DNA from: Cellulosimicrobium sp. ES-005
GTDB lineage: Bacteria; Actinomycetota; Actinomycetes; Actinomycetales; Cellulomonadaceae
Direction of reading: 5' to 3'
Length of the DNA stretch: 64,000 nt
Assembly: GCF_040448685.1 (NCBI RefSeq)
Contig: NZ_CP159290.1
Span: forward strand, 4,650,001-4,714,000
Below, in pieces: positions 26,006-34,293 of the stretch. The position numbers and the translations under genes were made by a program. Under the pieces are notes generated by a model. The model did not search any database, was not told where the DNA came from, and worked only from the letters and a program-made list of their open reading frames with translations. The first letter of the stretch is position 1. Each line of letters begins with the position of its first letter.

Positions 26006-26233
26006 TCACCCGCGCGGGGGGTAGGGGTCGTCGCCGTAGGTGCGCTCGTCCTCGATCGTGCCGTCCTTGCGGTGGATGATCAGCTGGCTCGGCGCGTTGC
26101 GCCTCGCCACGTCGACGCCGGCACTGACGGCCGCTTCCTTGGTGAAGTGCGTCGAGAGCGTGGTCTGCTGGTGCGTCACGTTCCACTTGTCCGAGACGGA
26201 CCGGTAGACCACGTCGTATCGCTTGCGCGCCAT
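26006..26233 (-). CDS. DUF2188 protein
   Basis: 75-aa protein with the whole DUF2188 pattern: an N-terminal beta strand with conserved Trp, FTKEAAVSAGVDVARRN, then the signature LIIHRKDGTIEDERTYGDD. Function unknown; such proteins occur on chromosomes, plasmids and phages. AAGGAG lies 10 nt upstream of the ATG, inside the end of the preceding small gene, which is only 2 nt away. Lower GC than the surrounding genome. Confidence 0.85.
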   Translation of the reverse strand: MARKRYDVVYRSVSDKWNVTHQQTTLSTHFTKEAAVSAGVDVARRNAPSQLIIHRKDGTIEDERTYGDDPYPPRG

Positions 26234-26235
26234 GA

Positions 26236-26403
26236 TCAGTTCTCCTTCCTGACGCCCTTGAACGGACGCCCATCGCTCTTGCCGTCCATGAACCGGCCTG
26301 TCCCAGAGTCCCGCTTCACGAACGACTTGGTTCGCGGGTTGTAGGTCTGGGACCGGCCAGTCACCGCCCCTCGCCGGTGACCTTTACCCGTGTTGGTGGC
26401 CAT
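26236..26403 (-). CDS. Small basic protein, 55 aa
   Basis: 55-aa Lys/Arg/Gly-rich protein (KGHRRGAVTGRSQTYNPRT, then RDSGTGRFMDGKS and FKGVRKEN). I recognise this as a widespread small conserved hypothetical protein that often neighbours DUF2188, but know no function; its charge suggests nucleic-acid contact. Start ATG at 26403 with AAGGAGG 6-8 nt upstream; the longer open frame to 26598 is a shadow. Leads the two-gene leftward operon, divergent from the XRE gene. Confidence 0.75.
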   Translation of the reverse strand: MATNTGKGHRRGAVTGRSQTYNPRTKSFVKRDSGTGRFMDGKSDGRPFKGVRKEN

Positions 26404-26498
26404 CGACTTCCTCCTTGCATCCGGGGTTGCGCTGCTGCAACGTCGTATCTGCACCGTAACGGTCTCGCATCGGTGGCGCAACCGCGTGTCGCTACTGA

Positions 26499-26504
26499 TA
26501 CGCT
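26499..26504 (+). promoter_or_regulatory. -10 box upstream of the XRE gene
   Basis: TACGCT (within TGATACGCT) six bases before the GTG of a six-codon reading frame at 26511, the same geometry as the leaderless genes in this window. Confidence 0.5.
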
Positions 26505-26510
26505 CGGGTC

Positions 26511-26531
26511 GTGGAGACACTCGAGCCATGA
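26511..26531 (+). CDS. Possible six-codon leaderless upstream ORF
   Basis: GTG-GAG-ACA-CTC-GAG-CCA-TGA, placed six bases after TACGCT, with its TGA overlapping the XRE gene ATG (ATGA). Inference: a ribosome loading on the leaderless 5' end would terminate at, and reinitiate on, the XRE start. Alternatively this is just the 5' leader and GGAG (26513-26516) is a ribosome site with 11-nt spacing. Confidence 0.3.
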   Translation: METLEP

Positions 26532-26917
26532 GTCGAACGGTGAATGTCGAGCAGTTGGCACGCGTCCTGGAGGCAAGGATCACGGCCCAGGGGGGCACCT
26601 GGCGCCAAGCCGCCGGAGAGATCGGCGTCAGCCCGGCGCTCCTGTCTCGGCTTCGTAACGGTCAGCAACCTGACCTGCCTTCGTACGCGAAGATCACGCG
26701 CTGGCTGAACATGTCTGCCGACGAGTTCCTCGTCGATCCGGCTGCTTCTGCGACCACGCGCAGCCAGGACGGTGCTCCTCCGCCGGAGCTCGCCAGCGAG
26801 GTGAGCGCGCTACTTCGTGCTCGGCGAGACCTCGCAGATGACGACAAGCGGTACCTCGAGGAGATCTTTTCCGCGACGCTGCGGCACGTACGTGCCCGCC
26901 AGTCGGCGGACGGATGA
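26528..26917 (+). CDS. XRE-family transcriptional regulator
   Basis: 129-aa DNA-binding protein. Helix-turn-helix at about 20-60 (TWRQAAGEIGVSPALLSRLRNG), followed by a linker and a C-terminal helix (about 90-125) likely for dimerisation. It is paired with an ImmA/IrrE peptidase gene 4 nt downstream. In mobile elements such pairs work as repressor plus anti-repressor protease that responds to stress (known for ImmR/ImmA of ICEBs1). It is divergent from the DUF2188 operon and may repress it. Lower GC and less biased codons than the core genes suggest transfer. Confidence 0.8.
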   Translation: MSRTVNVEQLARVLEARITAQGGTWRQAAGEIGVSPALLSRLRNGQQPDLPSYAKITRWLNMSADEFLVDPAASATTRSQDGAPPPELASEVSALLRARRDLADDDKRYLEEIFSATLRHVRARQSADG

Positions 26918-26921
26918 CAGC

Positions 26922-27488
26922 ATGGCAGCAGCATCCAAGGCCGCGCTGCAGAGGCTCGCGAGCGAAGTGCGCTCCGAACTCGATCTGGACGGCCAATCTC
27001 CCTTCGACTTCGACCGATGGTCGGAGGAGTACAGCATCCCGATCGTCTCGGCGGCAGCTGTCGGTGCAAGCGAGGTCGCAGTAGCCCACTTCACTCGGTT
27101 CGCGCCGCATCTGTGGTCTGCAGGGCTGATACGGGACGGGACCGGGCAGATCATCGTGTTCAACCCTGCCCACTCGCCGGTTCGAGTGCGCTCGAACCTC
27201 GCCCACGAGGTGGCACACATCGTTGCCGAACACGTGCTCGGCACGACGTGGCTCGATGAGGATGGCGGGTGCACTGGGACGGGGAAGGTGCAGGAACAGG
27301 AGGCGGCCGAACTCGCCGGGGCGCTACTGGTGCCGCCTGAAGCGGCCAAGCGCGCGGCGATGTACGGCCGTGCGCCCGAGACCGTCGCCCGTCAGTTCGA
27401 TGTCAGCGTCGAGATGGCCGAGTGGCGCATGCGAATGTCAGGGGGCGCGGTCATCGCCAAGCGGTGGCGGGCTCGCAGCGGGAGGTAG
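26922..27488 (+). CDS. ImmA/IrrE-type metallopeptidase
   Basis: Zinc peptidase domain protein of 188 aa with the HEVAH active site (His95, Glu96, His99) and the third-ligand region EQEAAELAGALLVP. The C-terminal helices (about 140-188) resemble those that follow the protease core in this family. ATG 5 nt after the XRE stop, so same operon. Expected substrate is the XRE repressor (family knowledge). Another role, as toxin or cell-wall-linked COG2856 protein, cannot be excluded. Confidence 0.85.
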   Translation: MAAASKAALQRLASEVRSELDLDGQSPFDFDRWSEEYSIPIVSAAAVGASEVAVAHFTRFAPHLWSAGLIRDGTGQIIVFNPAHSPVRVRSNLAHEVAHIVAEHVLGTTWLDEDGGCTGTGKVQEQEAAELAGALLVPPEAAKRAAMYGRAPETVARQFDVSVEMAEWRMRMSGGAVIAKRWRARSGR

Positions 27489-27805
27489 GGATGCGCTATC
27501 GCGCAGCTCGGCCGACTCCTGCTTCGTTACACCGGGCTGCCCGCCGTCTTCGCCATCGGCCGCCTCGAGCCAAGTACGGAGACAGGACTCGGTGATCCCG
27601 AAGTGCTTGGCAATCTGAGCGATCGAGCCGCACTGGCGGGCAACGGCGCCCACATCACGACGGAACTCGGCGCGATAGGGCTTGGGAAGCGGGACATCCT
27701 TCCAGCGAGGACCGCAGTCCTCACAGATCAGGAGCCAACCGATGCTGGGGCAGTCCCACCTGCGGGCCGGCGTACTTACCCGTGATGTAGACAGTAGGTC
27801 GTCTA
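27489..27805. other. Gap between the ImmA gene and tRNA-Leu
   Basis: 317 nt holding only the IS3-type OrfA fragment (27495-27690) and about 115 nt without recognisable content up to the tRNA 3' end. No direct copy of the tRNA 3' end was found by eye. Confidence 0.6.
27495..27690 (-). pseudogene. IS3-type transposase OrfA fragment
   Basis: Minus-strand translation gives VPLPKPYRAEFRRDVGAVAR, then IAQIAKHFGITESCLRTW and PGVTKQESAELRD, the N-terminal helix-turn-helix of an IS3/IS911-group OrfA. It breaks at ELRD, where the family continues into the leucine zipper; the rest of OrfA, OrfB and the terminal repeats are missing. A truncated relic abutting the stop of the ImmA gene. Confidence 0.75.
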
Positions 27806-27890
27806 TGGTGCGCGAGGCGGGACTCGAACCCGCACGTCCGAGGACACCAGGACCTAAACCTGGCGCGGCTGCCAGTTACGCCACTCGCGC
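27806..27890 (-). tRNA. tRNA-Leu (UAG)
   Basis: Class II tRNA with a long variable arm. Acceptor GCGCGAG/CTCGCGC, anticodon loop TTTAGGT (anticodon TAG), T-arm GGGTTCGAGTCCC, discriminator A and encoded CCA. Its 3' end faces the accessory patch at 25.3-27.8 kb, the usual side for integration at a tRNA gene. Confidence 0.95.
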
Positions 27891-27989
27891 GCGGTGGTCA
27901 GTCTACGGCGCGAGCGCTGCGCTCCCGGTCGGGCGACGCGTCCGAGGACGCCGCGCTCGTGCGGGGACGCAGCGCTCGCGCCGCGACGG

Positions 27990-28466
27990 CTACTTCGGGT
28001 CGATGCCCAGGTCGCGGCGCAGCTTGGCCACGTGGCCCGTCGCCTTGACGTTGTACTGCGCGAGCTCGACCGTGCCGTCGGGGTCGACGACGACCGTCGA
28101 GCGGATGACGCCCACGACGGTCTTGCCATAGAGCTTCTTCTCGCCCCACGCGCCGTACGCCTCGAGGACCGTCTTGTCGACGTCGGAGACGAGCGGGAAC
28201 GTGAGGTGCTCGGCCTCGACGAACGCCGCGATCTTGTCCACGGGGTCGGGGGAGACGCCGACGACCGAGTACCCCGCGCCCTGGAGCGAGGCGAGGCTGT
28301 CGCGGAAGTCGCACGCCTCGGTCGTGCAGCCGGGGGTGCCGGCGGCCGGGTAGAAGTAGACGACGACGTGCTTGCCGCGCAGGTCGGAGAGCGTGACGGT
28401 GCTGCCGTCGGCGGCGGGCAGGGTGAAGTCGGGAGCGGTGTCGCCGACGGTGAGGCGCGTGGACAT
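27990..28466 (-). CDS. bcp: Thioredoxin-dependent peroxiredoxin Bcp
   Basis: Cytoplasmic peroxidase of 158 aa. Peroxidatic Cys47 and resolving Cys52 sit in PAAGTPGCTTEACDF, the five-residue spacing of the BCP/PrxQ class. Full-length thioredoxin fold with the WGEKKLYGK and GVIRSTVVVD segments. ATG with AAGGAG about 9 nt upstream, so this one has a normal leader. Transcribed divergently from the GroES-like gene, with start codons 74 nt apart. Confidence 0.95.
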   Translation of the reverse strand: MSTRLTVGDTAPDFTLPAADGSTVTLSDLRGKHVVVYFYPAAGTPGCTTEACDFRDSLASLQGAGYSVVGVSPDPVDKIAAFVEAEHLTFPLVSDVDKTVLEAYGAWGEKKLYGKTVVGVIRSTVVVDPDGTVELAQYNVKATGHVAKLRRDLGIDPK

Positions 28467-28527
28467 GGATCTCCTTCGGTCCGGCCAGGGTGTGGGTTCG
28501 AGCGTAGGTGAGGCGTCGCGGCACCGG

Positions 28528-28533
28528 TAGCGT
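28528..28533 (+). promoter_or_regulatory. -10 box of GroES-like gene (leaderless)
   Basis: TAGCGT seven bases before the GTG at 28541. Confidence 0.5.
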
Positions 28534-28540
28534 TGTGGCT

Positions 28541-28921
28541 GTGAGCAAGACGACGTCTGCGCCCTCCCCCTCCTCGCCCCGTTCGTCCTCCGCCCGGCCG
28601 GCGGCCCGTGACCTGCCGATCCGGATGCTGCACGACCGGCTCCTCGTCGACCCGGAGGTCGACGCGAGCGAGCGCCAGAGCTCGGCGGGCCTCGTCATCC
28701 CCGCGACGGCCGTGGGCCCGAAGCGCCTGGCGTGGGCCGTCGTCGTCGCCGCTGGTGAGCACGTGCGCCAGGTGGCCGTGGGCGACCGCGTCCTGTTCGA
28801 CCCGGATGACCGCGCGGAGGTCGAGCTCGGGGGTCGGGACCTCGTGCTGCTGCGCGAGCGCGACGTGCACGCCGTGTCCCAGGAGGTCGAGGAGGACGGC
28901 CGGACGGGCCTCTACCTCTAG
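28541..28921 (+). CDS. GroES-like co-chaperonin paralogue
   Basis: 126-aa protein with a Cpn10-type domain at about 27-120: LHDRLLVDPE, SSAGLVIPATA, GDRVLFDPDD and LLRERDVHAV follow the GroES order. A disordered Ser/Pro-rich N-terminus (1-25) is extra, and the mobile-loop region is altered (no typical TxxGGIxLP), so it may not serve GroEL in the normal way. No groEL is nearby. GTG start set by TAGCGT seven bases upstream. Confidence 0.8.
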   Translation: MSKTTSAPSPSSPRSSSARPAARDLPIRMLHDRLLVDPEVDASERQSSAGLVIPATAVGPKRLAWAVVVAAGEHVRQVAVGDRVLFDPDDRAEVELGGRDLVLLRERDVHAVSQEVEEDGRTGLYL

Positions 28922-29021
28922 GCGCGCCTCTCGACGTCGCCACGACGCGCCCCGTCGGAGGCTGTCGCCGACGTCACACGGGGACGGGCGGAACGGATTT
29001 TCCCGGCGCGCCCGTGGCTGC

Positions 29022-29027
29022 TAGTGT
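29022..29027 (+). promoter_or_regulatory. -10 box of first tRNA-Lys
   Basis: TAGTGT 11 nt before the tRNA 5' end. The second copy has the same TAGTGT at 29220-29225, so promoter and gene were duplicated together. Confidence 0.5.
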
Positions 29028-29037
29028 TTTCTCTCGC

Positions 29038-29113
<76 letters not shown>

Positions 29114-29123
29114 CCACCGATCG

Positions 29124-29145
29124 GGCCGTCCGCACGCGGGCGGCC
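29124..29145 (+). terminator. Hairpin after tRNA-Lys copy 1
   Basis: 10-bp stem with one G-T pair (29124-29133 with 29136-29145; the terminal pairs must open to form the loop). Confidence 0.5.
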
Positions 29146-29235
29146 TGAGCCGTGCCGGTCGAGGGACCGGGGCGGCGGCGGGTGCGGGACCCTCGTGCAG
29201 GACGACCCGTGGCCGCTGGTAGTGTTCCCTCTCGC

Positions 29236-29308
<73 letters not shown>

Positions 29309-29319
29309 CCCTTCCTGAC

Positions 29320-29350
29320 CAGGCCGTCCACCCTCCGGGTGGGCGGCCTG
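29320..29350 (+). terminator. Terminator of tRNA-Lys copy 2
   Basis: 14-bp stem with one G-T pair (29320-29333 with 29337-29350), loop TCC. Confidence 0.7.
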
Positions 29351-29603
29351 CGTCGTCCCCGGGGTCCGCCGCACCCGTGCCGGTGCCGGAGTCGTCGCGC
29401 GCTCCCCGCCGGGCGCTCCGTCCTCCGTCCCTGTCCCCGTCCCGTCACCGTGCCGGGCACCGGACCGTCTCCCGGTGTTCGGATCGCGTTCGTCCCGTCT
29501 CGTCCGAGAGTTCACCCGTGCCCGGAATGGTCCGGTACGGGTGCGCTCGCCGCGGACGCCGGACGGTCGTGCCCTTGCCTGTCGACGACGAAAGGACACA
29601 CCG

Positions 29604-32600
29604 ATGCGCACGCCCGTGCACACGCCCCGCACCCGGAGAAGACGCCGAGGGCTCGCCGCCGTGGTCGGAGCGAGCCTCGCCGTGGGGGCCGCGCTCCCCG
29701 TGACGGCGGCCGTGGCCGCCGACCGCGCGCCCACGCAGCGCGCCGCCGCGGCGGCCGAGGAGCCGAGCGGGATCCCGGTGCTCCACCCGACGCCCGGGAC
29801 GTACCTGGACGGCACGGTGACCGTCACGGCGCAGCCCGTCCAGGCCGGTGACCCGGTCCGCGAGCTGGCGGTCGACGGCCGTCCGCTCGGGGGCGCCACG
29901 GCGACCCCCGCCACGTCGCGCCTCCTCTTCGACGTGGGCAGCAACTCGATCGAGAAGCGCTACGGCAGCTACGTGCTCGTCAACGGCACGCGACTCGACC
30001 TCGACCGGGACATGGTCTCCGAGCGCGTCGCGCTCGACGTGCCGAACGACCTGCTGGTCCAGGGGGAGAACGCGGTGCGGTTCGTCGTGGGCGCCGTCCC
30101 CACGTCGTGCGGCTCGAACTACGACGACTTCGACCTCACCGAGGTCTCGCTCGAGCTGCTCGGCGAGGTCGCCGACGGCTCCGGCAACCGCTTCACCTAC
30201 CAGTTCGGCGACGGCTCGTGCGGGACGAACACGTCCCGCGTCCTGACGGCCGACCTGACGTTCACGGTCGCCCAGGATCCGGCCGCGACGACCGGCCTCG
30301 CGGCCGAGCTCGACACGACGACGCTCGAGAACGGTGCGCACACCCTCACGGCCACGACCGCGTCGGGCCAGACCGCGACGAGCGGCGTGACCGTGAACAA
30401 CTCCGCGCCCGGCGCGCCGGCCCTGACCCCGGCGGACGGCGAGCTCCTCAACGGCACGCGGACCGTCCTCGCGACCCCGCCCGCCGGTGGCGACGCCCCG
30501 ACGGGGATCGAGGTCGACGGCGCGCCGCTCGCCACCACTGCGACCCTCGGCGCCGGCTCGTCGCAGTTCGTCTTCACCGTGGGCTCGAACTCGATCGAGG
30601 CCCGTTACGCCAACCACCTGCTCGTCAACGGCCAGCGCATCGACCTCGTCGACCGCGACTACGTGAGCGAGACCGTGCGCGTCGACGTGCCCAACGCGTA
30701 CCTGGGAGCCGGCCGCAACACCGTCCGGTTCGTCACGGGCACCTACCCGACCTCGTGCGGCGACAACCGGGACGACTTCGCGATCTCGGGCATCGGCCTC
30801 GTGCCGAGCCACGGCACCGCGACCCCGGTCGACGTCGCGTCGTCGTACTCGCTCGGTGACGGCGACTGCGGCTCGAGCGCGACCAAGCCGCGCGAGGCCG
30901 TCCTCACGTTCGACGTCGTCCCCGCCGCCGACGCCCCGGCGCCCGGCCTGCGCGCGGACCTCGACACCGCCGCCCTCGCCGACGGCGAGCACGTCCTGAC
31001 CTCCTCGACCGCCGCAGGGGCCACGGCCCGGCGCACGGTCACGACCGACAACACGGGCCCCGCCGTCGCGTCGAGCACGCCCGCCGCCGGGGCCGAGCTC
31101 GCCACGGCGACCAGCCTCGCCGTCGAGCTCACGGACGCGTCGGGCGTGCTCGAGGGCCCGTCCGTCACGCTCGACGGCGAGGCCGTCGAGGCGGGCGCGC
31201 TCGTCGGCCCGGGCCTCGAGCCCGGGGCGCACACCCTCGTCGTCACGGCGACGGACGTGCTCGGCAACGCGAGCACGCACGAGATCGGCTTCACGAGCCT
31301 CGGCGTCCCGGACGTCCCGACCGACCTGACCCCCGCGACCGGCACGACCGGCGTCGAGGGCTCCGTCGAGCTGGGCGCGCGCGTGAGCGCCCCTGGCGGC
31401 GGTGACGTCACGGCGACGTTCGCGCGCGCCGACGTGCGCTCGCCCGTGGCCGCGGCGCAGGGCGAGACCGCCGCGGTGCCCACCGACGTGCTGCACGTCG
31501 AGGGCGAGAGCCCGGCCGACGTCGACGCGCTCGTCCCGGGCGACGGCGCGACGCTCGACGCGGCGCCCGCCGCCGACGTCGCGTTCCAGCGCTTCGAGAT
31601 CCCGGCGGAGGGCGACGTGGCGGGGCAGACCGTCCGGTGGGACGGCGTCATCGACCCGCAGCGCCTCGCGACGCTCCACGTCTGGGACGGTGCGGCCTGG
31701 GAGGCGCTGGCTTCCGCGCGCGGCGCCGTCGAGGGGCCGACGAGCCTGACGGCCACGCTGTCCGCGCGGCACGCGACGCAGGGGACGGTCCACGTCCTCG
31801 TCACCGGCACCGACCCGTTCGCCGACGACATCGACGACGGCGTCGGCACCGAGGAGCCGACGTCGTTCGCGGACCGCGACGCGTACGACTTCTCGATGGT
31901 CCACTTCACCGACACGCAGTACCTGTCCGAGGGTGCCGTCGAGCAGGAGACCGCCGAGGAGCGTGCGGTCTGGGCGAAGGCCTACACCGACCTCGTGCAG
32001 TGGGTCGTCGACAACGCGGACGAGCGCGGCATCGAGTACGTCGCGCACACGGGCGACATCGTCGAGAACTACACGCGCACGCCGGCGGACGACGCGATGG
32101 CGGCCCAGGTCCGCGGCGAGTACGAGTTCTCGTCGTCCGCGCAGCGGCTGCTCGACGACGCGGGCATCCCCAACGGCGTCCTGGCGGGCAACCACGACAA
32201 CCTCACGGGCGCCGACAACGGACCCGGCGCGCTCTACAACGCCTACTACGGGCCCGAGCGGTACGAGGCGCTGTCGGCCGGCTGGCAGGACGCGTCCTAC
32301 GGCGGCCCGTGGCGCGAGGGCGACAACCAGAACCACTACGACCTGTTCACGGCCGGCGGTCTGGACTTCGTCGCCGTGTACCTCTCGTACGGCGTGACCG
32401 ACGAGGAGGCCGCCTGGGCAGACGGCGTGCTCGAGCAGTTCGCCGACCGCAACGCGATCCTGCTCGCGCACGACTACCTCGCGCCGAGCACCAACCCCGA
32501 CGGCCGTGGAGCGCCGTTCTCCACCCCGGACGGGCGCCTGCTGTACTCGAAGGTCGTCGAGCCGAACCCGAACGTCTTCCTCGTGCTCTCCGGCCACGAG

Positions 32601-33410
32601 CACGGCGTGGGCATCAACGTGAAGCGCGACGTCGGCACGCCCGGCAACGGCGTCGTCGAGCTGCTCGCGGACTACCAGTTCTACGAGGTCACCGCCGAGG
32701 AGGCCGGTCTCACCGAGATCGGCGGCTACGCGCCCGACCAGGGCCTGCGGCTCGGGTCGAGCTACCTGCGCCTGCTCCAGTTCGACGTCGACCGCTCCGA
32801 GCTCGTCGTCGACACGTACTCGCCGTGGCTCGAGAACTTCGGGGCCACGGAGTACGACGACCGCCAGCGCTACAACGGGCTCGAGGACGACTTCACGGTG
32901 CCGGTCGACCTCACGACCCGCACGACCACGCTCGTGACGGATGCCGTGGCGCTCTACGCCCCGGCCGAGGAGATCGGGAGCACGACCGTGCCCTCGGGCG
33001 AGGTCGCGACCGTCACCTGGGACGGCCTCGAGGCGGGCGCGCTGCACGCGTGGGTCGTCACCGCGACGAGCGCCGGCGGGGGAACGGCGGTCTCGCCGGT
33101 CACGACGTTCACGACGGCACCCGCCCAGGACGGCCTCGTCGTCTCGACGACGGCGCGCAGCCAGTGCATGGCGGGCGCGGCGTACGTCGCGGTCCGCGCG
33201 ACCAACGCCGACACCGTGCCGGTCGACGTCACGCTGAGCACGCCGTACGGCGAGCGCACCGTGACGGACGTGCAGCCGGGCGCGTCGGCGTACCAGGCGT
33301 TCGCGGTCCGCTCGGCGCAGGTCGCGGCGGGCAGCGCGCACGTGGCCGCGAGCGGAGGCGACCGCACGTTCGCGGGCGACGTCGCGTTCGACGCGCTGTC
33401 GTGCGGCTGA
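29604..33410 (+). CDS. Large secreted metallophosphoesterase
   Basis: Exported 1268-aa protein. Sec-type signal (about 1-40, Arg-rich start, cleavage near AVA-AD). Two homologous beta modules follow: GSNSIEKRYGSYVLVNG...TSCGSN (core about 107-185) and GSNSIEARYANHLLVNG...TSCGDN (core about 319-400), each with a Cys pair. Ig-like repeats come next (about 450-740), then a calcineurin-like phosphoesterase with all metal motifs: FTDTQ (Asp770), HTGDIV, GNHDN (Asn863, His864, Asp865), AHDY, SGHEHG (His998, His1000). A fibronectin-like segment and a Cys-containing tail end it. No LPXTG, so it is probably released. ATG chosen for GAAAGGA upstream and the signal peptide. Substrate unknown. Confidence 0.85.
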   Translation: MRTPVHTPRTRRRRRGLAAVVGASLAVGAALPVTAAVAADRAPTQRAAAAAEEPSGIPVLHPTPGTYLDGTVTVTAQPVQAGDPVRELAVDGRPLGGATATPATSRLLFDVGSNSIEKRYGSYVLVNGTRLDLDRDMVSERVALDVPNDLLVQGENAVRFVVGAVPTSCGSNYDDFDLTEVSLELLGEVADGSGNRFTYQFGDGSCGTNTSRVLTADLTFTVAQDPAATTGLAAELDTTTLENGAHTLTATTASGQTATSGVTVNNSAPGAPALTPADGELLNGTRTVLATPPAGGDAPTGIEVDGAPLATTATLGAGSSQFVFTVGSNSIEARYANHLLVNGQRIDLVDRDYVSETVRVDVPNAYLGAGRNTVRFVTGTYPTSCGDNRDDFAISGIGLVPSHGTATPVDVASSYSLGDGDCGSSATKPREAVLTFDVVPAADAPAPGLRADLDTAALADGEHVLTSSTAAGATARRTVTTDNTGPAVASSTPAAGAELATATSLAVELTDASGVLEGPSVTLDGEAVEAGALVGPGLEPGAHTLVVTATDVLGNASTHEIGFTSLGVPDVPTDLTPATGTTGVEGSVELGARVSAPGGGDVTATFARADVRSPVAAAQGETAAVPTDVLHVEGESPADVDALVPGDGATLDAAPAADVAFQRFEIPAEGDVAGQTVRWDGVIDPQRLATLHVWDGAAWEALASARGAVEGPTSLTATLSARHATQGTVHVLVTGTDPFADDIDDGVGTEEPTSFADRDAYDFSMVHFTDTQYLSEGAVEQETAEERAVWAKAYTDLVQWVVDNADERGIEYVAHTGDIVENYTRTPADDAMAAQVRGEYEFSSSAQRLLDDAGIPNGVLAGNHDNLTGADNGPGALYNAYYGPERYEALSAGWQDASYGGPWREGDNQNHYDLFTAGGLDFVAVYLSYGVTDEEAAWADGVLEQFADRNAILLAHDYLAPSTNPDGRGAPFSTPDGRLLYSKVVEPNPNVFLVLSGHEHGVGINVKRDVGTPGNGVVELLADYQFYEVTAEEAGLTEIGGYAPDQGLRLGSSYLRLLQFDVDRSELVVDTYSPWLENFGATEYDDRQRYNGLEDDFTVPVDLTTRTTTLVTDAVALYAPAEEIGSTTVPSGEVATVTWDGLEAGALHAWVVTATSAGGGTAVSPVTTFTTAPAQDGLVVSTTARSQCMAGAAYVAVRATNADTVPVDVTLSTPYGERTVTDVQPGASAYQAFAVRSAQVAAGSAHVAASGGDRTFAGDVAFDALSCG

Positions 33411-33465
33411 CCCGTGCACCCCGCGGGTGACCGGGGCGACCCGGTGACGCGCGGCGGCGAGAGGT

Positions 33466-33507
33466 GAGACGTGGCCCCCGAGCACTCGCGCTCGGGGGCC
33501 ACGTCTC
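33466..33507. terminator. Bidirectional terminator
   Basis: Perfect 18-bp stem (33466-33483 with 33490-33507) between the convergent phosphoesterase and SDR genes. Confidence 0.9.
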
Positions 33508-33531
33508 CGTTCTCGGCCCGGAGCCGCCGTG

Positions 33532-34293
33532 TCAGACGGCGGCCCAGCCCCCGTCGCTGTGCAGGACCGCACCGGAGACGTTGGCCGAGTCGTCCGACAG
33601 CAGCCACGTGATCGCTGCGGCGAGCTCGTCGGCGCTCGCGGCGGGCGGGACGGTCGTCGCCATGACCGGTCCGAGCCGCTCGCCGGCGTACTGCGAGCGG
33701 AAGGGCGCCTCGATGCTCGTCGCGACGGCGCCCGGCGCGACGACGTTCGCCCGCACGCCCTGCGGGGTGTAGAAGAACGCCGTGCTCTGGGTGAAGCCGA
33801 CGATCGCGTGCTTCGACGTGGCGTACGCGGTGCCCGAGGCCGAGGCGCGCGAGCCCGCCTCGGACCCGACGTTGACGATCGCGCCCTTGCCCGCGGCGAG
33901 CATGAGGGGCAGCACCGCGCGCGTGAGCCGCATGACGGCCGTGACGTTGACGGCCAGGACGAGGTCCCACGTGGAGTCGTCGACCTCGGCCGTCGGCAGG
34001 AACCCGTCCATGATGCCCGCGACGTTGGCGAGCGCGTCCACGCGGCCGTCCGCCGCCGCGACCACCGCGTCCACGGTGGTCTGCGCGCTCACGTCGCCCG
34101 CGACCGTCACGAGGGCGTCGGTCCCGACGTCCGCGACGAGCTTGTCCAGCCGGTCCTCCCGGACGTCCGTCGCGACGACGCGCGCGCCCTCCGCGAGCAG
34201 CCGCTCGACCGTGGCGCGCCCGATCCCGGCGCCCGCGCCGGTGACGATCGCGGTGCGGCCCTCGAACCTCCCCGGTACGTGGTTGCTGACCAT
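33532..34293 (-). CDS. Short-chain dehydrogenase/reductase
   Basis: NAD(P)-dependent oxidoreductase of 253 aa, classical SDR. Cofactor motif TGAGAGIGR (about 19-27), NVAG (about 88), catalytic Ser in VGSEAGS, and YATSK (catalytic Tyr and Lys, about 155-159). The Asp after beta-2 (ATDVRED) favours NAD. Substrate not predictable. ATG with GAAGGAG upstream. Divergent from the trp leader, and ends at the shared terminator. Confidence 0.9.
   Translation of the reverse strand: MVSNHVPGRFEGRTAIVTGAGAGIGRATVERLLAEGARVVATDVREDRLDKLVADVGTDALVTVAGDVSAQTTVDAVVAAADGRVDALANVAGIMDGFLPTAEVDDSTWDLVLAVNVTAVMRLTRAVLPLMLAAGKGAIVNVGSEAGSRASASGTAYATSKHAIVGFTQSTAFFYTPQGVRANVVAPGAVATSIEAPFRSQYAGERLGPVMATTVPPAASADELAAAITWLLSDDSANVSGAVLHSDGGWAAV

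Noticed and set aside
25285-26079. 264-aa plus-strand open frame
   Set aside because: No family features, runs through the terminator of the opposite operon, and covers only one frame of the broken VOC gene.
29445-33572. 1375-aa minus-strand open frame opposite the phosphoesterase
   Set aside because: Arg/Ala/Val-rich shadow translation without domains; the plus strand has a signal peptide and all metal motifs.
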